From NCBI GenBank assembly GCA_023439185.1, contig JAEXOR010000050.1, positions 56,475-120,474 on the forward strand: DNA of 64,000 bases. Direction: 5' to 3'. The notes below the pieces were generated by a model. That model saw only the letters and a program-made list of their open reading frames with translations. It was not told the DNA's origin and ran no database searches. The stretch comes from Bacillota bacterium (GTDB taxonomy: Bacteria > Bacillota > Desulfotomaculia > Desulfotomaculales > Desulfallaceae). The position numbers and the translations under genes are program-made. This document shows positions 40,619 to 49,094 of the stretch, piece after piece; positions within the stretch are counted from its first letter, which is position 1, and every line of letters begins with the position of its first letter.

Positions 40619-41260
40619 ATGACGGAGATAAGAAAAGAATCACCGGTGCGGTTCCAGGCTGAAGCCAGGAAAATAGAAATGCGGGACAACTGGCCCTTGG
40701 TACTGGAGTATGAAGACGAAGGCGCGGGACCCTTTCTGGTGGATTTAACCCACCAGGCCAAGTGGGACCTGCAGGATAGGCATCTGGACGCCCGCAAACC
40801 GCTGGAGCTGGATATTCCGGCGCCGGCCGGCGCTTGCGCCTTTGACCGGGGCGTGCTGATCAACCGCATGAACGGCACCCAGTGCGCCCTCTGGCACCTG
40901 GCGGCCGGCGCACCCGTCCTGCCGGACGAGCCGGGGTACACCGACGTGACCGAGGCCACGGTGTTTTTGGCGTTGTTCGGCCCCCATACCCTGGCCATCG
41001 CTGAAAAGCTGACCGCCCTGGACCTGACGGACCCCGGCAAACAAACGCCTTTCCTGCTGCAGGGGCCCTTTGCCCACGTCCCCTGCCAGATGGTCGTCAT
41101 GGAAAGAGGCCCCGGATTCAACGGCGGGCTGCTGCTCACCTGCTCCCGGGGTTACGCCCAAAGCATGGTGCACGCCATTTTGGACGCCGGCGCCGAATTC
41201 GGCTTGCGCCCGGCGGGCGAACTGCGCTTCAACACCTGGCTCTCCGGTCTCTTTTCATAA
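40619..41260 (+). CDS. soxG: Sarcosine oxidase gamma subunit-like protein
   Basis: 213 residues (MTEIRKESPVRFQAEARKIE). The C-terminal LTCSRGYAQSMVHAILDAGA with a GcvT-like fold is typical of SoxG, which assists the folate half of SoxA. It starts 11 bases after soxA and completes soxBDAG. A 160-base piece of its 5' end recurs as a pseudogene at 58540-58697. Confidence 0.88.
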   Translation: MTEIRKESPVRFQAEARKIEMRDNWPLVLEYEDEGAGPFLVDLTHQAKWDLQDRHLDARKPLELDIPAPAGACAFDRGVLINRMNGTQCALWHLAAGAPVLPDEPGYTDVTEATVFLALFGPHTLAIAEKLTALDLTDPGKQTPFLLQGPFAHVPCQMVVMERGPGFNGGLLLTCSRGYAQSMVHAILDAGAEFGLRPAGELRFNTWLSGLFS

Positions 41261-41265
41261 ACTAA

Positions 41266-41312
41266 ATAGAAGCACAAACCCTCATATCAGAAATGCGAAG
41301 GATTGTGCTTGT
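41266..41312 (+). terminator. Weak hairpin after soxG
   Basis: AAGCACAAACCCT and AGGATTGTGCTT pair over about 12 bases with one mismatch, without a T-run. It may protect the mRNA end. Confidence 0.45.
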
Positions 41313-41350
41313 TAAAAATCACTAAAACCGTATGAAATGGTTGCGTTTAT

Positions 41351-41382
41351 GACATTGACGAAAACGTCAGTGTCTTTTTGTT
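41351..41382 (+). terminator. Intrinsic terminator of the sox operon
   Basis: GACATTGACG, AAAA, CGTCAGTGTC (one G-T pair) and TTTTTGTT form a canonical terminator. Confidence 0.8.
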
Positions 41383-41395
41383 CCATATTTCTGCT

Positions 41396-42046
41396 TTATG
41401 GGTCATTATAATTGATATCACCCGGTAATTTGGGATTGGTAATTACAGATATAATCATAGGAGCCGGTTCTATCCGTTGTCCGCTGGCGCTGATAAATCC
41501 CCTTGCCAACCCAATAGCAATAAACATCCGATCAAATGAAGCCGGTAAAGCTAAGCCCTTTCCTTGTATGGCTCTCCAATGTAAACATACACATGGGTAA
41601 CCCGGTTTACTTGTATCATTAATGTATTCGTAATTGCTATCCGGTAATTTAAAAGCAATCCTCGTTCGTCTGGGATCTTCTTCCGTATATACTTTTCTAA
41701 AATTTTCAGCTTGAACAACACATAACGACCGGTTATTCCGATTTAAAGTATGGAATAGTTGAACATTATTTTCAGCATTTTTAGTTAAGAAATTAATTAA
41801 TTCAACATGAGACATGCGTCTTATTCTTTTAAATGATTGAACTTCTACATCTTCAGTATGAGGAGGGTCAGGCCTTGGTTTACCATTTATCTGAATTACG
41901 TCACCAATATCTATGTATTCACCATTGTTATACGTAAGAAATTTCCATTGCTGCTTATTGGGCAAAACAGGTCTGATCCAGTAACCGTCCAATGTCATGC
42001 CTGCAAAACAATAACCGTTAGCCATATGTGTAATTGCCAGGAGCAC
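41396..42046 (-). CDS. Dual-OB-domain protein
   Basis: 216 residues. The N-terminus (LLAITHMANGYCFAGMTLDG, YWIRPVLP) and the DVIQINGK strand resemble the dual OB-fold family in current protein databases. OB folds usually bind nucleic acid or nucleotides. The last gene of a cassette with two DUF488 proteins on the minus strand, 20 bases after the previous stop. GTG 42046 is the first ordinary start codon, but the AGGGGGG ribosome site is 15 bases upstream of it. The family pattern suggests that translation may begin three codons earlier, at ATA 42055. A role in nucleic-acid recognition is inference; no biochemical role is known to me. Confidence 0.6.
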   Translation of the reverse strand: MLLAITHMANGYCFAGMTLDGYWIRPVLPNKQQWKFLTYNNGEYIDIGDVIQINGKPRPDPPHTEDVEVQSFKRIRRMSHVELINFLTKNAENNVQLFHTLNRNNRSLCVVQAENFRKVYTEEDPRRTRIAFKLPDSNYEYINDTSKPGYPCVCLHWRAIQGKGLALPASFDRMFIAIGLARGFISASGQRIEPAPMIISVITNPKLPGDINYNDP

Positions 42047-42066
42047 AATTTCTATGTTTAGCCCCC

Positions 42067-42498
42067 CTATAAATGTTTTATAGTGATATTGTCAACTTTG
42101 CATTGAAAATATTCTGCTACCAATTTTCTATGGCAATTATACGGTTTATCTTCCGAACATAAAAAACATATATTTCCTTCTGGACTTTGAATGATAATTG
42201 AGCTAGGTTGACGTTTTTGTAAAATCTCTTTAAATAATTTTTCATAGTCCACCCAACTGATTTTTTTATGCTTATAATTTTTTAATATTTCTTCAGTTGG
42301 CGCCAACTCTGGGCAATGTTCGTACCTTATTCCCACTAACTCTAAAATATATTGTAGATCTTCTTTCTTTGCAAAACCTGCAAGCTGAGAAGTATTATTT
42401 AATCTAACATCAATTATTTTTTTTATCTTGTTGGCCTTTAAGCGATGAATAAAGTCTTTTAAAGATTTTTTTGAGAAACCTATAGTATGTATTTGCAT
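42067..42498 (-). CDS. DUF488-family protein (first of pair)
   Basis: 143 residues. The DUF488 layout is clear: N-terminal MQIHTIGFSKKSLKDFIHRL, then KIIDVRLNNTSQLAGFAKKE, a central HCPELAPTEEILKNYKHKKI and the C-terminal ICFLCSEDKPYNCHRKLVAE with the conserved Cys-x7-Cys-His-Arg motif. The strand-helix order suggests a Rossmann-like domain; Cys/His/Arg may bind a metal or act in catalysis. Its ATG overlaps the stop of the preceding DUF488 gene (TAATG), which implies translational coupling and equal production. Confidence 0.8.
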   Translation of the reverse strand: MQIHTIGFSKKSLKDFIHRLKANKIKKIIDVRLNNTSQLAGFAKKEDLQYILELVGIRYEHCPELAPTEEILKNYKHKKISWVDYEKLFKEILQKRQPSSIIIQSPEGNICFLCSEDKPYNCHRKLVAEYFQCKVDNITIKHL

Positions 42499-42959
42499 TA
42501 ATTTTCGCCTGCCTCAAAGCTAAGTGTTAATTGTTTATAAATGGGACCTGCATCACTATTTTCACTTACCTCTTCCACGTAAACACCTGCTTGGTTTAAG
42601 TAATGTGCAATAATTGTACGGTGACAATAACGGCTATCTTTACAAAAGCAAGCTAAAGCTATTACTTTGCCTTGCTTAACTAATTTCCATAATTTTCTTA
42701 AGTGGATTAGTTTTTCTTCAGCTTCAAGCTCAATGCTAAATTGTTTTTCGTATAAAGGCCACCACAATTCAGGATCTCGTTCGCGCCATTCATTCAAATA
42801 TTTATTGAATAGTGTTTCACTTGGCGCCAAACCTCTAACCCGGATAGTATTGGGAATATCCTTGCCGCCTCTGGTAATCAACCAGATCTCGTCGCATTTT
42901 ATCGTACTTAAAGATGCAGTATCTGTGGTGATTACATAACCAGTTTTTATGGCACTCAT
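42498..42959 (-). CDS. DUF488-like protein (second of pair)
   Basis: 153 residues from ATG 42959 (GAGAGGATG upstream). It shares the family end VIALACFCKDSRYCHRTIIA with the CxC...CHR cluster but has a different N-terminal half (AIKTGYVITTDTASLSTIKC, WLITRGGKDIP). First gene of the three-gene cassette; a perfect inverted repeat 43002-43025 stands just upstream. Two diverged DUF488 proteins plus a dual-OB protein suggest a heteromeric complex acting on nucleic acids or modified nucleotides; this is inference. Confidence 0.75.
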   Translation of the reverse strand: MSAIKTGYVITTDTASLSTIKCDEIWLITRGGKDIPNTIRVRGLAPSETLFNKYLNEWRERDPELWWPLYEKQFSIELEAEEKLIHLRKLWKLVKQGKVIALACFCKDSRYCHRTIIAHYLNQAGVYVEEVSENSDAGPIYKQLTLSFEAGEN

Positions 42960-43001
42960 ACACCCTACATCCTCTCGTCTTGTACAATTCAATACATTTT
43001 T

Positions 43002-43025
43002 ATTATATCATTAAGATGATATAAT
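43002..43025 (-). promoter_or_regulatory. Perfect inverted repeat overlapping promoter of DUF488/OB cassette
   Basis: ATTATATCAT, CTTA, ATGATATAAT read on the minus strand: 10-base arms, 4-base spacer. It contains a TATAAT-like -10 and ends 43 bases before the start codon at 42959, where a repressor would block transcription. Confidence 0.65.
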
Positions 43026-43035
43026 TTCCAGAAGA

Positions 43036-43092
43036 TTACTTTGGTGTCAAACGCACACCGGAACCAATGCCTGTGGCGTATCCCCGCCCCAT
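43036..43092 (-). CDS. Possible 18-residue peptide
   Basis: Minus strand from ATG 43092: MGRGYATGIGSGVRLTPK, with AAGGAGTGGGTAAG in front, a good ribosome site. No family recognised. It is glycine-rich and basic. It may be a remnant of a larger gene, a leader peptide, or chance. Confidence 0.25.
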   Translation of the reverse strand: MGRGYATGIGSGVRLTPK

Positions 43093-43162
43093 CTTACCCA
43101 CTCCTTCGCATTAGTAAATCGGCAGAAGTGGTAAGACCTTTAGGCCCATAATTCTTAGATTG

Positions 43163-43528
43163 TTAAGTATTCTTGTGTCCGACACTGCGAGCCAATTGGT
43201 AGTTGATATATTGATTGAGGCTGACTTTTTCCTCTTTGGCTTTTGCCGCTAAAGTGCGGTGAAGGGATTTTGGCATACGGATATTAAACTTGCCGGAATA
43301 CTCTTCTGTTCTGGCCGGCTCAGGAATTGTTTCTCCATTTTGTAAAGCAAGATCAATCCAGCCTTTTTTCGCATCCTGGATCATTTCATATGCCTCTTCC
43401 AATGTCTGCCCCTGGCTAAGGCATCCGGGCAATTCCGGGATTTCGACGGCATACCCACCTTCCTCGGCAGGATAGAGCAATACTCTATAAGGTAAGTTAA
43501 TGTAATATTCAAGATCTTTTTTAGTCAT
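43163..43528 (-). CDS. hicB: HicB-type antitoxin
   Basis: 121 residues from ATG 43528 (or 123 from ATG 43534). The partly degraded RNase H-like HicB domain is clear (INLPYRVLLYPAEEGGYAVE, IPELPGCLSQGQTLEEAYEM) and a C-terminal ribbon-helix-helix follows (GKFNIRMPKSLHRTLAAKAK, VSLNQYINYQLAR). It neutralises HicA and represses the operon. hicA lies just upstream in the same direction but carries a frameshift. Confidence 0.85.
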   Translation of the reverse strand: MTKKDLEYYINLPYRVLLYPAEEGGYAVEIPELPGCLSQGQTLEEAYEMIQDAKKGWIDLALQNGETIPEPARTEEYSGKFNIRMPKSLHRTLAAKAKEEKVSLNQYINYQLARSVGHKNT

Positions 43529-43765
43529 CTTCATTCACCTTTTCGAGAAGTTTTATTGCAGCCACAACATATGTGGTTAATATATACGGTTGCGGTAAGG
43601 AACGGATATCCTTAAAGCACCTTTAGTATAAAAATAATGACTTGAACCACCCCTTGGTTGTCTTTTTTCAAAGCCCGTCCTGGTCAATATTTTGTCCAGT
43701 TCCTCAAATTTGACCTGTTTGGGATTATTTTTGATTTTCTGCAAGAGCTTTTCTAATTTACCCAT
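43525..43765 (-). pseudogene. hicA: HicA-type toxin with a C-terminal frameshift
   Basis: From ATG 43765 (TTGAGGT ribosome site): GKLEKLLQKIKNNPKQVKFE, LDKILTRTGFEKRQPRGGSS, HYFYTKGALRISVPYRNRIY, then TAA at 43577. The HicA dsRNA-binding fold with the catalytic His (SSHYFY) is intact. The family's last helix continues in the next frame (LTTYVVAAIKLLEKVNE) up to hicB, so a single base is missing near 43583. The shortened toxin may be inactive or the base may be a sequencing error. HicA cleaves mRNA. Confidence 0.75.
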
Positions 43766-43943
43766 CGTATGTACCTCAACTTGATAGTACTGTATATAGT
43801 GGCATGCGTCAATAACTATGAATATAGAAACTTCCAAACTACCTATCGTGTAGGAGGGGGCGACAAACCCCTCTTACTTTATTAAATACTAAATTATGAT
43901 AAAATGGTTAAAATAGCATGTTTGAAAGGAATGGATAAATCCA

Positions 43944-44876
43944 ATGGATACTGCGGAACAGTATGTGATAACAGGGGCTTTGGGTTACACCGGCAAATAC
44001 ATTACACGCCTGCTTCTATCCAGAGGGAAAAGAGTCAAAACCCTTACCGGCAGCCCAAACCGCCAGAATCCATTTGGCGCTCGTATACACATTGCCCCTT
44101 TTAATTTCAATAACCCCGGCGAATTAACCAGGAGTTTACAGGGAGCCACGACATTTATCAATACCTACTGGGTACGGTTTGCATACGGTAAGGAAACGTA
44201 TGACAGGGCGGTGGCCAACACCCGGACTCTCATAAAAGCGGCTAAAGACGCCGGCATCCGCAGATTTGTGCATGTCAGCATTACAAATGCTTCCGGGAGC
44301 TCACCCCTCCCCTATTTCAAAGGTAAAGGACTTCTTGAAGAGGCTGTTGTAAATTCCGGAATGTCATACGCCATTATCCGGCCGACAGTAATCTTCGGCA
44401 AAGAAGATATCCTTATTAACAATATCGCCTGGCTCCTCAGACATTTCTCTATATTTGCAGTTCCCGGCTCGGGTGATTACAAACTTCAGCCGGTGTTTGT
44501 GGAAGATATGGCTGAATTGGTCGTTAATGCGACTGAAAATGATCAGAACATTATTATAGATGCCGCCGGCCCGGAAACATTTACGTTTAATGAACTGGTG
44601 CGGCTAATTCGCGATAAGGTGGGCAGTAAAGCGAGGATTATCCATGTGAAACCTGGTTTGGCGTTATCGCTCTCCAAAATAGTCGGTAATGCTGTTAAGG
44701 ATGTGGTATTGACTAAAGATGAGGTGGATGGTTTGATGGCCAACCTTCTGGTTTCAGAGGCGCCACCCCTGGGAAAGACGCACTTTAGTGAATGGCTTGG
44801 GCAAAATGTCGCTACAGTGGGAGCCAGCTACGCTTCCGAGCTGAACCGCCACTACCGGAAACCCACTGGTGTTTAA
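43944..44876 (+). CDS. NmrA-like atypical short-chain dehydrogenase
   Basis: 310 residues. N-terminal NAD(P)-binding fold (QYVITGALGYTGKYITRLLL, i.e. GALGYTG), then ATTFINTYWVRFAYGKETYD, IRRFVHVSITNASGSSPLPY and YAIIRPTVIFGKEDILINNI. It looks like the NmrA/HSCARG or complex-I-assembly-like SDR group, which often lack the usual Tyr-x3-Lys catalytic pair. Substrate unknown; role may be redox sensing or quinone-linked. Stands alone, ATG 43944 with GAAAGGA somewhat far upstream. Confidence 0.8.
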   Translation: MDTAEQYVITGALGYTGKYITRLLLSRGKRVKTLTGSPNRQNPFGARIHIAPFNFNNPGELTRSLQGATTFINTYWVRFAYGKETYDRAVANTRTLIKAAKDAGIRRFVHVSITNASGSSPLPYFKGKGLLEEAVVNSGMSYAIIRPTVIFGKEDILINNIAWLLRHFSIFAVPGSGDYKLQPVFVEDMAELVVNATENDQNIIIDAAGPETFTFNELVRLIRDKVGSKARIIHVKPGLALSLSKIVGNAVKDVVLTKDEVDGLMANLLVSEAPPLGKTHFSEWLGQNVATVGASYASELNRHYRKPTGV

Positions 44877-44965
44877 TGGTTACCTGTGTACGGAAGTGAT
44901 AAGACATGTTTATAGATTCTTATACCAGTCCTGAAACTGCTGCAGGCACAGTATCTAATAATCCA

Positions 44966-46897
44966 TTAATTTTGCTTTAAATATCTACGGAGTGTGGGAG
45001 CACTAATCCCGAGTCTCAACGATAATTCACTGGCTGTGAGGTTAGCCGCGGCAGAACTAATCTTACGGACAATTTCAGTATTCATTTCCGATAACGTACC
45101 AACTTTTATACTGATTTGGTCCTCGCCAGGAGTACTTCCGTTTTTCACTAAAAACATATTTTTCGCAAATGCCTCTTCAATTAGATTTGTGAGGATTTTA
45201 GATGCATCACCCTCATTATCAGCCAAAACAACACATTTTTCCATAAAAAATTCTAACTGCCTAGTGTTACCAGGCCAATCCATATTCGAAAGCTTGTCGA
45301 GAAGAGATGTTGGCAATGTGTAAATTGATTTGCCATACTTTTTAGAAAACTTTTTCAAGAAAAAAACAGCCTGAACGGGAATATCCTCTCTTCTCTCTCG
45401 CAACGGAGGTATAAATAAATCCAACATGTTTAAACGGAAATACAAGTCCTCTCTAAAGTGGCCTCTTTTGACTAAATCCTCCAAGTCTTCATTGGATGAG
45501 GCAATCACGCGGACATCCACAGGGACTACCCGATTACTTCCTATCGGACGAACCTCTTTCTCCTGTAAGACCCGCAAAATGTGACTCTGCTGGTCTAATT
45601 TCATTTTCCCTATTTCATCTAAAAATAACGTACCGCCATGGGCAAATTCAAAAAGCCCAGGTTTTCCGCCTTTAGATGCACCGGTAAAAGAACCTTCAGA
45701 ATAACCAAAAAGTTCGCTTTTTGACAATTGATCATCTAAAGTAGCACAGTTTACAGCAACAAACGGCCCGTTCCACCTTTCACTATGCCCATTGTGAATA
45801 CTTTGCGCAAGTACTTCCTTTCCAGTACCACTTTCTCCACGAATTAATACAGTACAGTCGGTATTGGCATACTTTTTCGCGCTTGTGACAACGGATGACA
45901 TCCCGCTGTTTACATGGACAATATCATCAAAACAATGCCTTGCTATCAGTCCCTTAGTATATTTACTTTTAACGGTTTTATTTTCTTCATGTCTTTTGGT
46001 GATGTCAATTAGAGTTAATAATACGCCCCTCGAACTATTCTCGCCAACAATTGGAAACTTATTAACTAATACGCTAACATTCGGTCCCTGATGAATATAA
46101 CCCAGCTTTTTCTCAAAATCTCCAACTATGTCAACTAAATTGAGCCCATCATTAAAATCATTTAATGAACGGCCGACTATATCTCCTTCAGTCAACCCCA
46201 ACATCTTATAAGCTACCGGGTTGCAAACCGTAACGATCTTGTCCTCGTTAATCATAACAATCCCTTCATGCGCATACATCGAAATTGCATTCATCTGCTC
46301 AGCAGTCAACTTTTCCCGTTTCTCAGCTTCTACAATATTCTTAGCCCATTCAAGCGCATTTCTAAGCGTGCCTTCGCCAATCATAACAGGAATGAACTGC
46401 AATCCTGCTTGTTTCACTAAATTAGCAATTTTGTCGCCTATACCCAGTATCACTTCACATCCATCCTGGAGGGCTTGAGCAGTACCGACTTCTACATCCT
46501 GCCAATTATTATACACATAGACCTTCACCTTAAGACCAAGAATTGAACTGAGCTTTTCAATTACATCCAGATTCTTGGATGCTGAAAGAATTAGTCCTAA
46601 CTCTTTTTTGATTGTCTTGGCTTTGTCCAGCGCAAGGACAATGTCGTACTCAGTCGGATAAGTATCCACAAAATGCCCGGAAGGAAAATGCTGCTGCAAA
46701 AGCGTCAGACTAGCTCCTCCACTGGCAAATACTCTGATACAGTCAGGTTTTCTTGATACAATTTCCTGAACTTCGCGAACCGCGTCCCAAAATGAATTTT
46801 CAATTACAGTTATATAGATATCTAGCTCATTCTGTATTTCTTCAACCAGTTGGGTCACTTCTTTATTTGGTGAAATTAGTAAAATCTCAGCAAACAT
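44966..46897 (-). CDS. PrpR-like sigma-54 activator with PAS domain
   Basis: 643 residues from ATG 46897 with AGGGGGAT in front. An N-terminal PrpR-type sensory domain (about 1-195; EILLISPNKEVTQLVEEIQN, VFASGGASLTLLQQHFPSGH), a PAS domain (about 205-310; MYAHEGIVMINEDKIVTVCN), the AAA+ domain with GESGTGKEVLAQSIH, the sigma-54 loop GSFTGA, Walker B LFLDEIGK, and a C-terminal Fis-like helix-turn-helix (ASELSLRLGISAPTLRRYLK). PrpR-type domains bind organic acids such as 2-methylcitrate. It sits at the end of the TRAP/glm cluster and is the obvious activator of the two matching sigma-54 promoters at 50.56 and 58.38 kb. Confidence 0.9.
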   Translation of the reverse strand: MFAEILLISPNKEVTQLVEEIQNELDIYITVIENSFWDAVREVQEIVSRKPDCIRVFASGGASLTLLQQHFPSGHFVDTYPTEYDIVLALDKAKTIKKELGLILSASKNLDVIEKLSSILGLKVKVYVYNNWQDVEVGTAQALQDGCEVILGIGDKIANLVKQAGLQFIPVMIGEGTLRNALEWAKNIVEAEKREKLTAEQMNAISMYAHEGIVMINEDKIVTVCNPVAYKMLGLTEGDIVGRSLNDFNDGLNLVDIVGDFEKKLGYIHQGPNVSVLVNKFPIVGENSSRGVLLTLIDITKRHEENKTVKSKYTKGLIARHCFDDIVHVNSGMSSVVTSAKKYANTDCTVLIRGESGTGKEVLAQSIHNGHSERWNGPFVAVNCATLDDQLSKSELFGYSEGSFTGASKGGKPGLFEFAHGGTLFLDEIGKMKLDQQSHILRVLQEKEVRPIGSNRVVPVDVRVIASSNEDLEDLVKRGHFREDLYFRLNMLDLFIPPLRERREDIPVQAVFFLKKFSKKYGKSIYTLPTSLLDKLSNMDWPGNTRQLEFFMEKCVVLADNEGDASKILTNLIEEAFAKNMFLVKNGSTPGEDQISIKVGTLSEMNTEIVRKISSAAANLTASELSLRLGISAPTLRRYLKQN

Positions 46898-47041
46898 GAT
46901 ATATCCCCCTAACATTTATGAAAAAACTTTGTACCCATAGTGCAATCACCCATGCAGATTAGCGGAAAAAGGGAGTCATCGCCACTGACGATGGGCGGTA
47001 ATATAATTATATATACAGAAAAATGACAATAAAAGCAGTAA

Positions 47042-47084
47042 AGCCGTCTCATGCAATAAAATTTAAGCAAGAGACGGCTTATTT
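47042..47084 (-). terminator. Intrinsic terminator of the TRAP operon
   Basis: AGCCGTCTC and GAGACGGCT pair around a 20-base AT-rich loop, about 30 bases past the dctM stop. The rest of 46916-47116 has no gene and should hold the promoter of the regulator gene. Confidence 0.7.
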
Positions 47085-47116
47085 AATCATGGATCTTTTA
47101 TTTATCAATTATGAAT

Positions 47117-48424
47117 CTAATTGCTTAAAATATTAGGCAAGAACAATACTATCTGTGGAAAAACCATTAACATGACAATACAAATTATTATTGCCACCAA
47201 GAAAGGCATAATCCCCCGGAACATAACCTCAATAGGAATATCTGGGGCTATACCTTTAATAATAAAAATATTCATGCCCACAGGCGGCGTGATGATGCCC
47301 ATAGCCACCACCAGGACAATGACCACTCCGAACCATATGGGATCATAACCAAGGCTTACCGCCACCGGGTAAAAAATTGGGGTGGTGAGCAAGATAAGAG
47401 CAAGCGCATCTATAAAACAGCCAAGCACCAGGTAAATGAGAACTATAATGGCTATTACCATGAATGGCGGCAGCGGCAGTGAACCGGCCCAAGTGGCGAG
47501 TTCAAAAGGAATACGACTGATGGCGATAAAACGGCCGAAAATAACCGCCCCGGCTATCAGGAACATAATCATCGCCGTGGTTTTGGTTGTATCAATGAGT
47601 GACTCGTTGAAGCCCTTCCAGGAAAGCAGCCCCCTGATCAGGGTAACCATCAGCATACCGAACGCACCAACAGCAGCCGCCTCAGACGGGGTAAACAATC
47701 CTGCGAAAAGACCACCAATGGATATTAAGAATACGATCATTATTTCCGGCAGACCTTGTTTAAGAGAAGAGAATACTTCTTTCCGGCTGGCTTTAGCTCC
47801 TGCCGGCCCCAGTGCGGGGTTGCGCGTAGTAATCACCCAGATTGCCAGCATGTAAAGCAGCATTAGCAGCAAACCCGGTAAAATTCCGGCCATAAAAAGC
47901 TTGCCGATGGCCTGCTCAGTTGCTATACCGTATATAACAAAAATTACGCTGGGCGGAATCAGTACCCCCAGAGCGCCACCGGCGGCAACACTGGCGGTAG
48001 AAAGAGAGTCGCTATATTTATATTTGCGCATCTCCGGTATGGCAATGGTACCTATTGTAGCCGCCGTGGCGGTGCTTGAACCGCACACGGCGCCGAAAAC
48101 GCCGCATGCCAGCTGGCTGGCAATGGCCAATCCCCCCGGCAAATGCCCGCATAGCTTATAAGCAAATGAAAAAAACTGTTTACCTACCCCCGAGTAATAC
48201 GCCAGGAAGCCCATCCAGATAAATAGAGGGATAACACTGAGTGTATAAGAGTTAAAAGTCGAAAAAACGTCCTGCACCACCATTCTCATTGCTGACTCAA
48301 ACGAATTCAGATAGCTGAATCCAATAAAACCGGTTAATCCCATTGCAACAGCTATCGGCATTCGCAAAGCTATAAAAATGATAAATATGATTATTCCGAC
48401 TAAGCCAGCCGCCAGTGGACTCAT
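47117..48424 (-). CDS. dctM: TRAP transporter large membrane subunit
   Basis: 435 residues from ATG 48424 (GGAGGTTGGGG). About twelve membrane helices. DctM signatures: IAMGLTGFIGFSYLNSFESA-like N-terminus, GAVCGSSTATAATIGTIAIP, GALGVLIPPSVIFVIYGIAT and ITPPVGMNIFIIKGIA. This ion-driven subunit carries the substrate delivered by DctP. It overlaps dctQ by 4 bases. With the PrpR-like regulator and the mutase operon next door, an organic (di)carboxylate is the likely cargo. Confidence 0.93.
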   Translation of the reverse strand: MSPLAAGLVGIIIFIIFIALRMPIAVAMGLTGFIGFSYLNSFESAMRMVVQDVFSTFNSYTLSVIPLFIWMGFLAYYSGVGKQFFSFAYKLCGHLPGGLAIASQLACGVFGAVCGSSTATAATIGTIAIPEMRKYKYSDSLSTASVAAGGALGVLIPPSVIFVIYGIATEQAIGKLFMAGILPGLLLMLLYMLAIWVITTRNPALGPAGAKASRKEVFSSLKQGLPEIMIVFLISIGGLFAGLFTPSEAAAVGAFGMLMVTLIRGLLSWKGFNESLIDTTKTTAMIMFLIAGAVIFGRFIAISRIPFELATWAGSLPLPPFMVIAIIVLIYLVLGCFIDALALILLTTPIFYPVAVSLGYDPIWFGVVIVLVVAMGIITPPVGMNIFIIKGIAPDIPIEVMFRGIMPFLVAIIICIVMLMVFPQIVLFLPNILSN

Positions 48425-48900
48425 TCCCCAACCTCCTTCCGAAAACATTGTACCAACTTAACTGCTATCACAAGGGAAAAAACCAAAATTCCTAACGCAA
48501 CACCAAAAATAATGGGATAAATGGGAGTCAACGTGGTCGGGGAAACCTGGCCGCTTTCCCAATAGCTATATGCGTATAGTAAGAGCTGATAAAATATTAA
48601 TAGCAAAAATAATAACACTAAAAAATTAGTAATTGTATCAATTACAATGCGGGTTTTCCGTGAGAACCTATTTATCAGCAAATCAATGCTGATATGACCG
48701 TTTTGGAGTCCACAGTAAGCTAAAGAGAAACCGGATGCTAAGGCGATCATAAAACCAACCCACTCGTAAACACCATCAATCGGTCGGCCGAAAATCCGCG
48801 CTATTATGTTTACAATCATTAAAGCCATAGCGGCCACAATGACCCAACAGGCAAATGCATTAAACGCCTTGCTGATATTAACTATACCTATTATTTTCAT
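48421..48900 (-). CDS. dctQ: TRAP transporter small membrane subunit
   Basis: 159 residues from ATG 48900 (AGGAGGAAGC). Four membrane helices in the DctQ pattern (VYEWVGFMIALASGFSLAYC, GQVSPTTLTPIYPIIFGVAL). It pairs with DctM. Between dctP and this gene lies a strong hairpin that probably reduces its expression relative to dctP. Confidence 0.9.
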   Translation of the reverse strand: MKIIGIVNISKAFNAFACWVIVAAMALMIVNIIARIFGRPIDGVYEWVGFMIALASGFSLAYCGLQNGHISIDLLINRFSRKTRIVIDTITNFLVLLFLLLIFYQLLLYAYSYWESGQVSPTTLTPIYPIIFGVALGILVFSLVIAVKLVQCFRKEVGE

Positions 48901-48967
48901 ATGCTTCCTCCTGATGATTCTTAAATGGAGCATAAAATCAACTATGACTTGAAACCCCGGTTGCTAC

Positions 48968-49022
48968 CCGGTTAAGCCTTTAAGGGCTCCGCTTTCCGTT
49001 ACCCCCGTGGCTTAACCGGTAC
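48968..49022 (-). terminator. Intercistronic hairpin between dctP and dctQ
   Basis: CCGGTTAAGCC and GGCTTAACCGG pair perfectly (11 bases) around a 30-base loop. No T-run follows, so it is more likely a partial terminator or mRNA stabiliser that raises dctP relative to dctQM. Confidence 0.65.
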
Positions 49023-49094
49023 AATTACCCTCTTTTCTCTGACATATAACTCTTTAAAAGTCGTCTGTTTTTTATTGAGCAGTGAACCGGTTAG

